In this document: piece by piece, positions 9,752-16,795 of the stretch
Layout: the number at the start of each line of letters is the position of its first letter
How positions within the stretch are numbered: the first letter of the stretch is position 1
Assembly (NCBI RefSeq): GCF_022049065.2
Contig: NZ_CP095743.1
Location: 1,751,001-1,815,000, forward strand
Source: Niallia sp. Man26
GTDB lineage: Bacteria > Bacillota > Bacilli > Bacillales > Cytobacillaceae
Direction: 5' to 3'
Length of the DNA: 64,000 nucleotides
Notes under the pieces: model-generated
The model's database searches: none
What the model was told of the DNA's origin: nothing
Seen by the model: the letters and a program-made list of their open reading frames with translations, nothing else
Made by a program: the position numbers and the translations under genes

Positions 9752-10087
9752 ATGTTTGTTATTACACGAAATATGGTCGTAAAGGAAGGAACATCACATC
9801 TTGTTGTGGACAGGTTCAGTAAAGGGGGAATAATTGAGGAGCAGGAAGGCTTTGTCGACATTAGCGTATATGTAAAAAAAGTCCGCCGCGGTGACGAAGA
9901 AGTGCTGATATTAATCAGATGGGAATCAGAAGAAGCATGGAAAAATTGGGAAAAGAGCCCGGCACATATTGAAGGACACCGCAAAAATCTTGGTAAGCCA
10001 AAGCCGGATCATATAATCTCTGTGACTGTCGGCAAATATGAATTAAAAGCAGTTAAAAAAGGGAAGCAATCTACAGAAGCAAATTAA
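9752..10087 (+). CDS. hmoA: Haem-degrading monooxygenase, HmoA/IsdG-like
   Basis: This small (111-residue) ABM-fold protein is expected to open the haem ring and release iron in the cytoplasm. The IsdG-family triad is in place at Asn7, Trp66 and His76 (MFVITRN, NWEKSPAHIEGH), with the conserved GKPKP segment after it. The ATG at 9752 follows GGAAAGGGG; an earlier TTG extends into the promoter and is unlikely. A Fur box in the promoter supports iron-starvation control, as I recall for B. subtilis hmoA. The 3' end overlaps the convergent potassium channel gene by 45 bases. Confidence 0.88.
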   Translation: MFVITRNMVVKEGTSHLVVDRFSKGGIIEEQEGFVDISVYVKKVRRGDEEVLILIRWESEEAWKNWEKSPAHIEGHRKNLGKPKPDHIISVTVGKYELKAVKKGKQSTEAN

Positions 10088-11161
10088 TAAAAAATGGGGC
10101 TGATTGGTTTTAAACACACAAAGAGCCCAAATTATGTCCAGGTAAAAATTAGTGATAGAACTGTCGGTGCAAACAATCGTTAGTGTCGCATTTTTCGGGA
10201 GGGGCTCTGCTGCTCTCGTGGCGACATCAAGATCATTATTCACTGCTAGTAATGTTGCACCTAAAGAAAACACACCAAGTGCAGCGTCTTTATATGTAAT
10301 CCATTCTGGCTTGGCTTTTATTTGATGCCAGTCAGAGCCTCTTTCATTTGACAGAAGATCATTAAACAGAGTCGCACTTCCAGAATGCAGACATTCTCTG
10401 GCAAATAGCAGCCCGACAGATTCATAGGAATAAATGAAACGTTCTACATTCGCATGTTTAAAACGCTCCTTATGTGCTGCTTTACGAATTTCAACAGTAG
10501 TATGCATATTTACATGATAAGCACTGGATAAATCCTCAACGCCTAATGCAATCAGCGCAGTTGTTCCATCCGCTGCTAAATCATCCTCTATCCTTTCATC
10601 TGAGAAGATAAACACCCGTTCAGCCACAGGCAAATTTGCTTTCAGTAATGTTTTATCTTCGGCTGGATTTCCACTTATAAAGAAAACATAATCATTATCA
10701 TATGGGTTTTTGGCAAGCTTGCTGTCAATCAGCACAATTGCCATCTCAGGGCTGGCGTTTTTTATCTCTTTCAGCGCTATCATTGTCTTTTTTCCATAAC
10801 CAATAAAAATAATATGACCTGATTTTTTGTAGTCCAGCTTTCCTTCCTCCTTTAATCTTTTATAGTCAGAAAGCATTTGCTGCATTTTTCCGATAAAAAC
10901 AGTCAATGTCATAATACCGTATAAGAAAAAGACCATTGCAAATAAGCGGCCTGGCACACTTTGAGGATAATAGTCTCCATAACCAACGGTTGTAGAAGTG
11001 ACCATTGTAAACCACAAGCTATCAAAATAGGTTGGGAATGTAGCAGGCTCTAAAAAGTGAAACACCCATGCAGCACTTATTAGAACAATAATGGTAACGA
11101 GCAGTATCGCTGAAAAGCTGAAGCTGATGATCACTTTCCAAATTCGGCCAAAGAAATACAT
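10043..11161 (-). CDS. Potassium channel with RCK/TrkA-N domain, YugO-like
   Basis: This two-helix ion channel has membrane segments at about 10-32 and 72-92. The K+ selectivity filter TVGYGD is at 58-63, after the pore helix. From about residue 113 (HIIFIGYGKKT) there is a cytosolic Rossmann-type RCK domain. Domain order and size resemble B. subtilis YugO. The last 30 residues (from about FYLDIIWAL) are Cys/Phe-rich, look unlike an RCK C-terminus, and read through the 3' end of the opposite gene for 45 bases; a lost stop codon or a frameshift near 10130 could explain this. AGGAGG precedes the ATG. Confidence 0.88.
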   Translation of the reverse strand: MYFFGRIWKVIISFSFSAILLVTIIVLISAAWVFHFLEPATFPTYFDSLWFTMVTSTTVGYGDYYPQSVPGRLFAMVFFLYGIMTLTVFIGKMQQMLSDYKRLKEEGKLDYKKSGHIIFIGYGKKTMIALKEIKNASPEMAIVLIDSKLAKNPYDNDYVFFISGNPAEDKTLLKANLPVAERVFIFSDERIEDDLAADGTTALIALGVEDLSSAYHVNMHTTVEIRKAAHKERFKHANVERFIYSYESVGLLFARECLHSGSATLFNDLLSNERGSDWHQIKAKPEWITYKDAALGVFSLGATLLAVNNDLDVATRAAEPLPKNATLTIVCTDSSITNFYLDIIWALCVFKTNQPHFLLICFCRLLPFFNCF

Positions 11162-11183
11162 GCAAAGCCTCCTTTCTTCAAAT

Positions 11184-11267
11184 AAAAAACTATCAAATAA
11201 TGAATATTCCCGCGAATGGACGTTTATCCATTCCTTGCGAAAAATATATCATTAATGATAGTTTTTT
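11184..11267 (-). terminator. Long nested hairpin between yfmM and the channel gene
   Basis: A perfect 12-bp outer inverted repeat (11184-11195 with 11256-11267) encloses a 7-bp inner hairpin (11214-11220 with 11227-11233). On the minus strand the structure ends in a T-run, so it can act as the yfmM terminator. It also lies upstream of the channel gene. Confidence 0.6.
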
Positions 11268-11274
11268 AAATTAA

Positions 11275-12822
11275 TTAGTTTTGATTAGACCATTCTTCTA
11301 CATTCCAAACCTTTGTAACCCAATCTTCATAGAAATCAGGTTCATGGCAAACAAGAACAACAGTGCCTTTATAAGCTTTCAGCGCTCGTTTTAATTCTTC
11401 TTTTGCCGTCACATCTAAGTGATTCGTAGGCTCGTCAAACAATAGCCAGTTGCTTTCTTCCATCAATAGCTTGCATAGGCGCACCTTTGCTTGCTCGCCT
11501 CCGCTCAGCTGGTTTAATGGTCTTGAGATATGCTCGTTTTTCAACCCGCAACGTGCAAGGGCAGCACGTACTTGGTGCTGATCCATGCTTGGAAATGCAT
11601 TCCAAACATCCTCGATTGGTGTTAAGTTTCCTGCTTTAACCTCTTGTTCAAAGTAAGAAGGGTACAGGAAGTCACCTCGTTCAATTTTTCCGCTTAACGG
11701 CTGTATTTTACCAAGCATTGTTTTCAGCAACGTAGATTTTCCGACACCATTACAGCCGACTACAGCAATCTTTTCGCCGCGCTCAATTGTAATGGACATT
11801 TTCGGCAATAGCGGAGATCCATAGCCAATTTCAAAATCTGACCCTTCAAAAACATAACGGCTGCTGCCGCGTGATTCTTTAAAGTCAAATGTCGGCTTTA
11901 AGGCAGTTTCCGGACGGTCAATGCGCTCCATGCGGTCCAATTGCTTTTGACGGCTTTTTGCACGTCCTGTTGTTGAGTATCTCGCTTTGTTTTTCGCGAT
12001 GAAATCCTCTTGTTTTTTAATAAATTCCTTTTGCTTTTCGTAAGCATTCAAATGCTGGTTTTTATTAATTTCAGCAAGCTCAAGGAATTTATCATAGCTT
12101 GCAGTATATCTCGTCAGCTTCGAGAATTCGAGATGGAAGATAACATTTGATACTTGGTTCATAAACTCTGTATCATGAGAAATCAAGATAAAAGCATATG
12201 GATATTCTTTTAAATAAGAAGCAAGCCATTTAATATGCTCTACATCCAGATAGTTCGTTGGCTCATCAAGCAATAGCACTTGCGGCTGTTCAAGGAGCAA
12301 TTTTGCGAGTAAAACTTTTGTTCTCTGTCCACCGCTTAGTGCTGTTACGTCACGGTCTAGTCCGATTGCATCAAGACCAAGCCCGCGCGCTGCTTCTTCA
12401 ATTTTTATATCAAGTGTATAAAAGCCGCCGGCATCAAGTTTATCTTGAATAACTCCCATTTCATCAAGCAGAGCTTCCAGCTCTTCTGGAGTGGCATCGC
12501 CCATTTTCGCCGTTACTTCATTCAGCTTCTCTTCTTCCTTAAATAGAGGAAGGAATGCGTCCTTTAATGCATCGCGAATTGTTTTTCCAGGTGTAAGAAC
12601 TGTATGCTGATCTAAATAGCCGTAATGAACAGAAGGAATCCACTCTACTTTGCCTGAGTCATGAATCAGCTGTCCTGTAATAATATTCATCAGTGTTGAT
12701 TTTCCAACCCCGTTTGCACCAACAAGACCGACATGATCTTCCGCTAATAAACGGAAAGACACATCTTTAAATAGGGTGCGGTCTCCAAATGTATGGCTTA
12801 AATTTTCCACATTCAATAACAT
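11275..12822 (-). CDS. yfmM: ABC-F ATPase YfmM
   Basis: This soluble ABC-F protein (515 residues) has two ATP-binding cassettes and no membrane domain. ABC-F proteins act on the ribosome at the E site, relieving stalls or giving antibiotic resistance. First cassette: GANGVGKST, LSGGQRTKV, LLLDEPTNYLD. Second: GCNGVGKST, LSGGEQAKV, LLFDEPTNHLD. Between them is a charged linker (about 230-310). The residues match my memory of B. subtilis YfmM closely, from the FGDRTLFKDVSFRLL start onward. A GTGAGGA site precedes the ATG. The gene is monocistronic. Confidence 0.9.
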   Translation of the reverse strand: MLLNVENLSHTFGDRTLFKDVSFRLLAEDHVGLVGANGVGKSTLMNIITGQLIHDSGKVEWIPSVHYGYLDQHTVLTPGKTIRDALKDAFLPLFKEEEKLNEVTAKMGDATPEELEALLDEMGVIQDKLDAGGFYTLDIKIEEAARGLGLDAIGLDRDVTALSGGQRTKVLLAKLLLEQPQVLLLDEPTNYLDVEHIKWLASYLKEYPYAFILISHDTEFMNQVSNVIFHLEFSKLTRYTASYDKFLELAEINKNQHLNAYEKQKEFIKKQEDFIAKNKARYSTTGRAKSRQKQLDRMERIDRPETALKPTFDFKESRGSSRYVFEGSDFEIGYGSPLLPKMSITIERGEKIAVVGCNGVGKSTLLKTMLGKIQPLSGKIERGDFLYPSYFEQEVKAGNLTPIEDVWNAFPSMDQHQVRAALARCGLKNEHISRPLNQLSGGEQAKVRLCKLLMEESNWLLFDEPTNHLDVTAKEELKRALKAYKGTVVLVCHEPDFYEDWVTKVWNVEEWSNQN

Positions 12823-12965
12823 ATTTTTGTATCCTCACTTCATTATAAAGTACATGTAAGATGACAGTTTGCTATTTCTAAAATCAATAAATAGCAGTAT
12901 CCATTTCTTCATAATACTAAAATAATGAACAGAAAACTAGACTAGTTCCTTCATTTCTATTATTT

Positions 12966-13514
12966 TCATCTTAAATCCATTGAAATCGTTCGTCCTAGCG
13001 AGAATTTTGTCTTTGCATCAAGTGGATTTTCCTTGCCCGTTATCGTTGTTGGGCAAAGTTTATAAATGGCTGTTTTGCTGCCTAAAGAAGACCGATATTT
13101 TTCTAAATGAGACGAAGCAAGAGGTTTGTTATAGTAATCTGGTACATATTTGTTCAGCATTTCCTGCATGATATTCCTAGCTTCCTTCATTTCACTTACC
13201 TTCCTTATTTCTCCGAATGCCATGATACTCCAATAAGCAGTATCCGTTTTTGCAGGAACAGGATTGCTCATTGTGCCAAGCTCTTCGCAAATGGTGAAGC
13301 AGCCTGCGGGGTTTACTTCGATAATGCGCACCTTTCTGCCTTCATCAGCACCGTGAAAGTAAATGGCCTTGTTATACCAAACATAATTAAGGGGAATAAC
13401 ATAAGGTTCAGTGCCATCACTCAAGCCAAGATAACCGGTGCGGCAACTTGTTAAACAGCTGTTGATTTGTTCATCATCGGTCCATTCCATTTTTTTCTGT
13501 CTCATTTGTTCCAT
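12966..13514 (-). CDS. Pyridoxamine 5'-phosphate oxidase-family flavoprotein
   Basis: This 182-residue protein has a split-barrel FMN-binding fold. It shows the family pattern GYLGLSDGTEPYVIPLNYVW, then YFHGADEGRK, where the phosphate of FMN is bound. The substrate is unknown; such proteins include B6-related oxidases and F420/haem-binding relatives. Of several nearby ATGs, the one at 13514 sits nine bases from AAGGAG; an ATG at 13568 lacks a site. It is divergent from a MocR/PdxR-type regulator, a common pairing in which the regulator controls the oxidase. Confidence 0.82.
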   Translation of the reverse strand: MEQMRQKKMEWTDDEQINSCLTSCRTGYLGLSDGTEPYVIPLNYVWYNKAIYFHGADEGRKVRIIEVNPAGCFTICEELGTMSNPVPAKTDTAYWSIMAFGEIRKVSEMKEARNIMQEMLNKYVPDYYNKPLASSHLEKYRSSLGSKTAIYKLCPTTITGKENPLDAKTKFSLGRTISMDLR

Positions 13515-13621
13515 CCTATCCATCTCCTTCAGTGTTATGTTAGAATCATTGTAAAAAAATAGTGTCATAGAAAAAAGTGCCAGTTTGCGAAAAAAACATT
13601 GGGACAGAATGGAGAGGGAAG

Positions 13622-15013
13622 ATGGTTTCCTGTTTTATTGAAAAAGACAAAAAAACACCAATTTATAAACAGCTGTACGATTTCTACAAAGAAGAAATGC
13701 TCAATGGGAACATAAAAGAAGGCACAAAACTTCCTTCTGTCAGATCCCTTTCTCAAACGTTAAGCATAAGTAAAAATACAGTAAATGAAGCATATCAGCA
13801 GCTTTTGGCAGAAGGATTTATTGAAAGCAGAGTCAAAAAAGGGTATTGGGTTGTCCCTAATCTTGAATATTTACCTGATACAAAGCAGGAAGTACTTCAA
13901 GAGGAGAATAAAACTATTGCAGCGAAGGAATTTACCATTGACTTTCAATACGGAGATATTGATCTAGAGCATTTCCCAATGAAAACCTGGAAAAAATGCT
14001 TACAAGACAGCTTACAGGAAAATGATAAAGAAATCCTGCTATACGGAAATAAATTAGGCAGCATTTTATTGCGAAAACAGATAGCCACATATCTTTACAA
14101 ATCGCGGGGAATTCATTGCACATATGAAGATATCGTAATATCAGCAGGAACAAATCAGCTTGTCAGAACAGTTATTTCCCTTCTTCAAAAGGATAAACTA
14201 GCTGTTGCCATGGAGAGCCCTGGCTATGATGGGGTAAAAAATACTTTCTTAACAGAAGGCTGTATGATTGTTGACATACCTGTTACAGCAGACGATGGGT
14301 ACGATGTCCAAGTATTAAAAAGCAGTGGCTGCAATGCCGCGTATATCACACCATCCCATCAATTTCCCCTCGGATGTATCATGCCAGCTGCCAAAAGGTT
14401 GGAGCTGTTAAAATGGGCTGAAGAGACAAATGCTTATATTATTGAAGATGATTATGACAGTGAGTTTCGTTATGAAGGGGCACCGGTTGCAAGTTTAAAA
14501 GGCTTAGACCGGCAGGACAGAGTTATTTATGCAGGGACTTTCTCAAAATCATTTTTGCCTTCTGTTCGGATTAGCTATATGGTATTGCCAAAAAAATTAT
14601 TGGAGAATCTGCATGAAGGGTTCATTGATTCCCAAAATGCTTCACCCATTTTTCAGCATGCATTAGCACTATTTATGGAAAGAGAACACTATGAGAGGCA
14701 TCTAAGAAAAATGAGGAAAATCTATAAAGAAAAACATGAGATGCTGCTGTCATCCCTAAATGAGTATATGGGGGGATTTGTTAACATAATCGGTGAAAAG
14801 GCCGGATTGCATCTGCTTATAAATGTTGAAAATAAGCAGCATTCCCAATTGATTGAGGCAGCAGCACACCAGTCTATTGGCATATATTCTACTGCAAGCT
14901 ATTATTCCAATAAATCAGTAGATGATTGTCCAATCATATTAGGGTTTGGAGGATTAACACTGCATAAAATAGACGAATACATAAAGCAGCTTGCGAAAGT
15001 TTGGTTTAATTAG
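13622..15013 (+). CDS. MocR/PdxR-type regulator (GntR HTH fused to aminotransferase fold)
   Basis: This transcription factor has an N-terminal winged-helix GntR domain (about 1-75; LPSVRSLSQTLSISKNTVNEAY). A flexible linker joins it to a fold-type I aminotransferase-like domain. The PLP lysine lies in GTFSKSFLPSVRISY and the PLP-binding Asp in IIEDDYDSEFR. Such proteins sense PLP or an amino-acid adduct and control neighbouring genes. The ATG at 13622 follows GGAGAGGGA. It is divergently transcribed from the flavoprotein gene, so the 107-base gap is the likely operator region. At 463 residues it has normal length. Confidence 0.88.
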   Translation: MVSCFIEKDKKTPIYKQLYDFYKEEMLNGNIKEGTKLPSVRSLSQTLSISKNTVNEAYQQLLAEGFIESRVKKGYWVVPNLEYLPDTKQEVLQEENKTIAAKEFTIDFQYGDIDLEHFPMKTWKKCLQDSLQENDKEILLYGNKLGSILLRKQIATYLYKSRGIHCTYEDIVISAGTNQLVRTVISLLQKDKLAVAMESPGYDGVKNTFLTEGCMIVDIPVTADDGYDVQVLKSSGCNAAYITPSHQFPLGCIMPAAKRLELLKWAEETNAYIIEDDYDSEFRYEGAPVASLKGLDRQDRVIYAGTFSKSFLPSVRISYMVLPKKLLENLHEGFIDSQNASPIFQHALALFMEREHYERHLRKMRKIYKEKHEMLLSSLNEYMGGFVNIIGEKAGLHLLINVENKQHSQLIEAAAHQSIGIYSTASYYSNKSVDDCPIILGFGGLTLHKIDEYIKQLAKVWFN

Positions 15014-15028
15014 AAGAGAAGAGGGTGG

Positions 15029-15589
15029 GTGCTTTTGACAGTTATATATGTAACAGCAATCATTATGCTTACAGCGATTCTATTTTTACGATTACTTGCT
15101 TATCATTTCGAAAAAAAATCACGGAGCAGCAAGTGGATAGAAACGTATTTGCGGCTTAGAAAACATAACCCGTATTATGGCTATATTTATGCCCTTGCTA
15201 ATAAGGATGACAAAGCTGTTATTGCCAATTATCGCAGAGCTGTGAAACGCCCTAATCTCAGAAAGTATTATCCGCTTTTGACCATTCTATTTTGCTTTTA
15301 TTTTCACAGTACGAAAGGAGTGAATGAAGAAATAGCAAAACTTAGCAGTGATAACAATAAAAAATTTTTTATGCAGTGGTTAAAAATCAGACAAAACAAA
15401 GATGAATTTAATGATTCAAGCTTAGCGTCCGATCATAAATGGATGGAATATACGATCGCTGCATTAGATTATCAAGAGCAGGGGAAATGTGATTCAGCAA
15501 ATAAGCAGTTGATGAAGGCGTGCAACCATTCAAACGGAATCATATACTATATATTAGAGAAAGAACGATTAACACTGAAGTATTCCTAA
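15029..15589 (+). CDS. Hypothetical protein with one N-terminal membrane helix
   Basis: I do not recognise this protein. It has a single hydrophobic helix (about residues 3-22), followed by a basic, Arg/Lys/Tyr-rich cytosolic part rich in predicted helix, perhaps TPR-like in spacing. A GTG at 15029 or a TTG at 15035 could be the start, both next to GAGGGTGGG. It starts 15 bases after the MocR-type gene, so it is probably co-transcribed. Its stop overlaps the stop of the opposite gene. Confidence 0.6.
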   Translation: MLLTVIYVTAIIMLTAILFLRLLAYHFEKKSRSSKWIETYLRLRKHNPYYGYIYALANKDDKAVIANYRRAVKRPNLRKYYPLLTILFCFYFHSTKGVNEEIAKLSSDNNKKFFMQWLKIRQNKDEFNDSSLASDHKWMEYTIAALDYQEQGKCDSANKQLMKACNHSNGIIYYILEKERLTLKYS

Positions 15590-15894
15590 TTTTTAAAGAT
15601 TTTTACTTCTAAAATATTGTCGGTAAAGGCGGAAGTAATAGCATTATTTTCAATCTTTTGAGGGAAATAAACTGTCCTTGATTTAATGTGATTGTCTAAA
15701 GTACGAACCCTTACAGTCAGGTAGTTGTCTTTTACAAAAATCTCCATACTATTAGGAGAGATGTATGGCAGAAGGCTTTCAGCTAAATAGTAAGAATCTG
15801 CTTCATATAAATCGACAGGAAATTCTGTTTCATCTAAATAGCTGCTAATAGAGTTATATCCTTCCATCAAGGGAAATAATTGCTCATCACTCAT
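15586..15894 (-). CDS. Hsp20/alpha-crystallin-like small protein
   Basis: This 102-residue protein has the beta-sandwich pattern of the small heat-shock domain: VDLYEADSYYLAESLLP, then MEIFVKDNYLTVRVRT, RTVYFPQKI and a closing LEVKIFK strand. It is shorter than typical Hsp20 chaperones, with no C-terminal IXI tail, like the spore-coat-associated CotM/CotP group; that comparison is an inference. Its TAG stop overlaps the TAA of the opposite gene. An sspP gene lies just upstream on the same strand. Confidence 0.6.
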   Translation of the reverse strand: MSDEQLFPLMEGYNSISSYLDETEFPVDLYEADSYYLAESLLPYISPNSMEIFVKDNYLTVRVRTLDNHIKSRTVYFPQKIENNAITSAFTDNILEVKIFKN

Positions 15895-15963
15895 TGTGAA
15901 TTGCTCCTTTTTGATGACAAGATATTCGCAGCTGCCGTAACCTGTGCATAGAAAATTTTTTAG

Positions 15964-15989
15964 CAGGCTGATGATATATCATCAGCCTG
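15964..15989 (-). terminator. Terminator of sspP
   Basis: A perfect 12-bp stem (15964-15975 with 15978-15989) has a 2-base loop. It lies 15 bases after the sspP stop, with an A/T-rich tail on the minus strand. Confidence 0.65.
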
Positions 15990-16003
15990 TGTTTAACTAT
16001 TTA

Positions 16004-16147
16004 TTAAAAGTCGTGTCCGCTGTTGTGCTTCTGTCTAGTATGGTTGCGGTTTTTCACTTTTTTGCTCCCGCTGAGAGGCTCAGGCTGTCCGCCGTGATGG
16101 CCTTTCGGTGAATTTTTGCGCATATCTTTACCGTCGTTTTTATTCAA
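16004..16147 (-). CDS. sspP: Small acid-soluble spore protein P
   Basis: The 47-residue product contains [28 protein letters not shown] and KHNS, nearly identical to remembered B. subtilis SspP. It is a minor DNA-associated protein made in the forespore. The TTG at 16147 is nine bases after AAGGAG; an in-frame ATG at 16156 directly abuts that site and is an unlikely start. A sigma-G-like promoter lies upstream. Neighbourhood to acnA is conserved with B. subtilis. Confidence 0.93.
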   Translation of the reverse strand: MNKNDGKDMRKNSPKGHHGGQPEPLSGSKKVKNRNHTRQKHNSGHDF

Positions 16148-16195
16148 GACCTTCATCTCCTTTGCCATTTGAAAAGCAGTTTGCTCTTCACTGTT

Positions 16196-16226
16196 TAGAA
16201 TGGGAGAAATATCTCTTGTTTATACA
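16196..16226 (-). promoter_or_regulatory. Sigma-G-like promoter of sspP
   Basis: On the minus strand, TGTATA (16221-16226), an 18-base spacer and CATTCTA (16196-16202) match the forespore consensus TGAATA-N17/18-CATACTA at 11 of 13 positions. Confidence 0.65.
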
Positions 16227-16321
16227 GAATATTTTTTTGTGTCTTTGAGCAATTTAACTGTAGGATTTCTTTCCTGCTTACAACCACGATTCTTATGCAA
16301 AAATAGATAGGAGGAAATACA

Positions 16322-16582
16322 GTGTTTTATCACAGCAATAAACAAGAAGCTTTCCAAGCTGCCCAAAATAACATGCGTGAAACGCAGACATTATATGAAG
16401 ATATTGTAAAGGATTCTGCAAGCTACGGTCATCAGCTGAAGCATCTGAAACAAGAAATTAACGAAACATATGAACAAATCGAAAATGCTTTAGAAACTGC
16501 GTCTGAACATCAGCGCAAACAGCTAGAGACATTCCAGCAAGATTTAAAAACGATTGTCAGTGAGGTAAATGATCTTTCGTAA
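16322..16582 (+). CDS. Hypothetical helical protein between sspP and acnA
   Basis: The product (86 residues) is almost wholly predicted helix, with heptad-like Leu/Ile spacing from about 40 to 80 and many Gln/Glu residues, so a coiled coil is likely. I do not recognise the family. The GTG start has a strong TAGGAGG seven bases upstream, and a terminator follows 12 bases after the stop, so I regard it as a real gene. Position beside sspP hints at a spore role, but nothing in the sequence proves it. Confidence 0.7.
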   Translation: MFYHSNKQEAFQAAQNNMRETQTLYEDIVKDSASYGHQLKHLKQEINETYEQIENALETASEHQRKQLETFQQDLKTIVSEVNDLS

Positions 16583-16593
16583 CTTTAATAGTT

Positions 16594-16625
16594 GCACCTT
16601 TTCTTTTGGAAAGGGTGCTTTTTTA
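16594..16625 (+). terminator. Terminator before acnA
   Basis: A 10-bp stem (16594-16603 with 16609-16618, one G-U pair) is followed by six T. Confidence 0.85.
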
Positions 16626-16633
16626 ATTAGGTC

Positions 16634-16648
16634 ATAAGTAGCGCTTAT
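16634..16648 (+). promoter_or_regulatory. CcpC operator upstream of acnA
   Basis: ATAA-N7-TTAT is the dyad bound by the citrate-responsive repressor CcpC. Its centre (16641) is 66 bases before the predicted transcription start, the position I recall for B. subtilis citB. Confidence 0.75.
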
Positions 16649-16671
16649 TATAAATGATAACTTTCTTATTA

Positions 16672-16700
16672 TTTACTTATCAAAGCTACTGTATTAAAAT
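16672..16700 (+). promoter_or_regulatory. Predicted acnA promoter
   Basis: TTTACT (16672-16677), a 17-base spacer and TAAAAT (16695-16700) place the start near 16707. A TTAT half-site at 16677-16680 falls close to -27, where a second CcpC contact is known in B. subtilis. Confidence 0.6.
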
Positions 16701-16795
16701 GAATGAGGAAATAAAAGACTAAAAAGATAGAAAGTACGAAATATTCGACTATTTTTCTATTTTTGGTATATGATTACATGGAGGGGGTAATACAT

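Noticed and set aside
13107..13454. 115-codon plus-strand frame opposite the flavoprotein gene
   Set aside because: No ribosome site; the minus-strand protein has clear family motifs.
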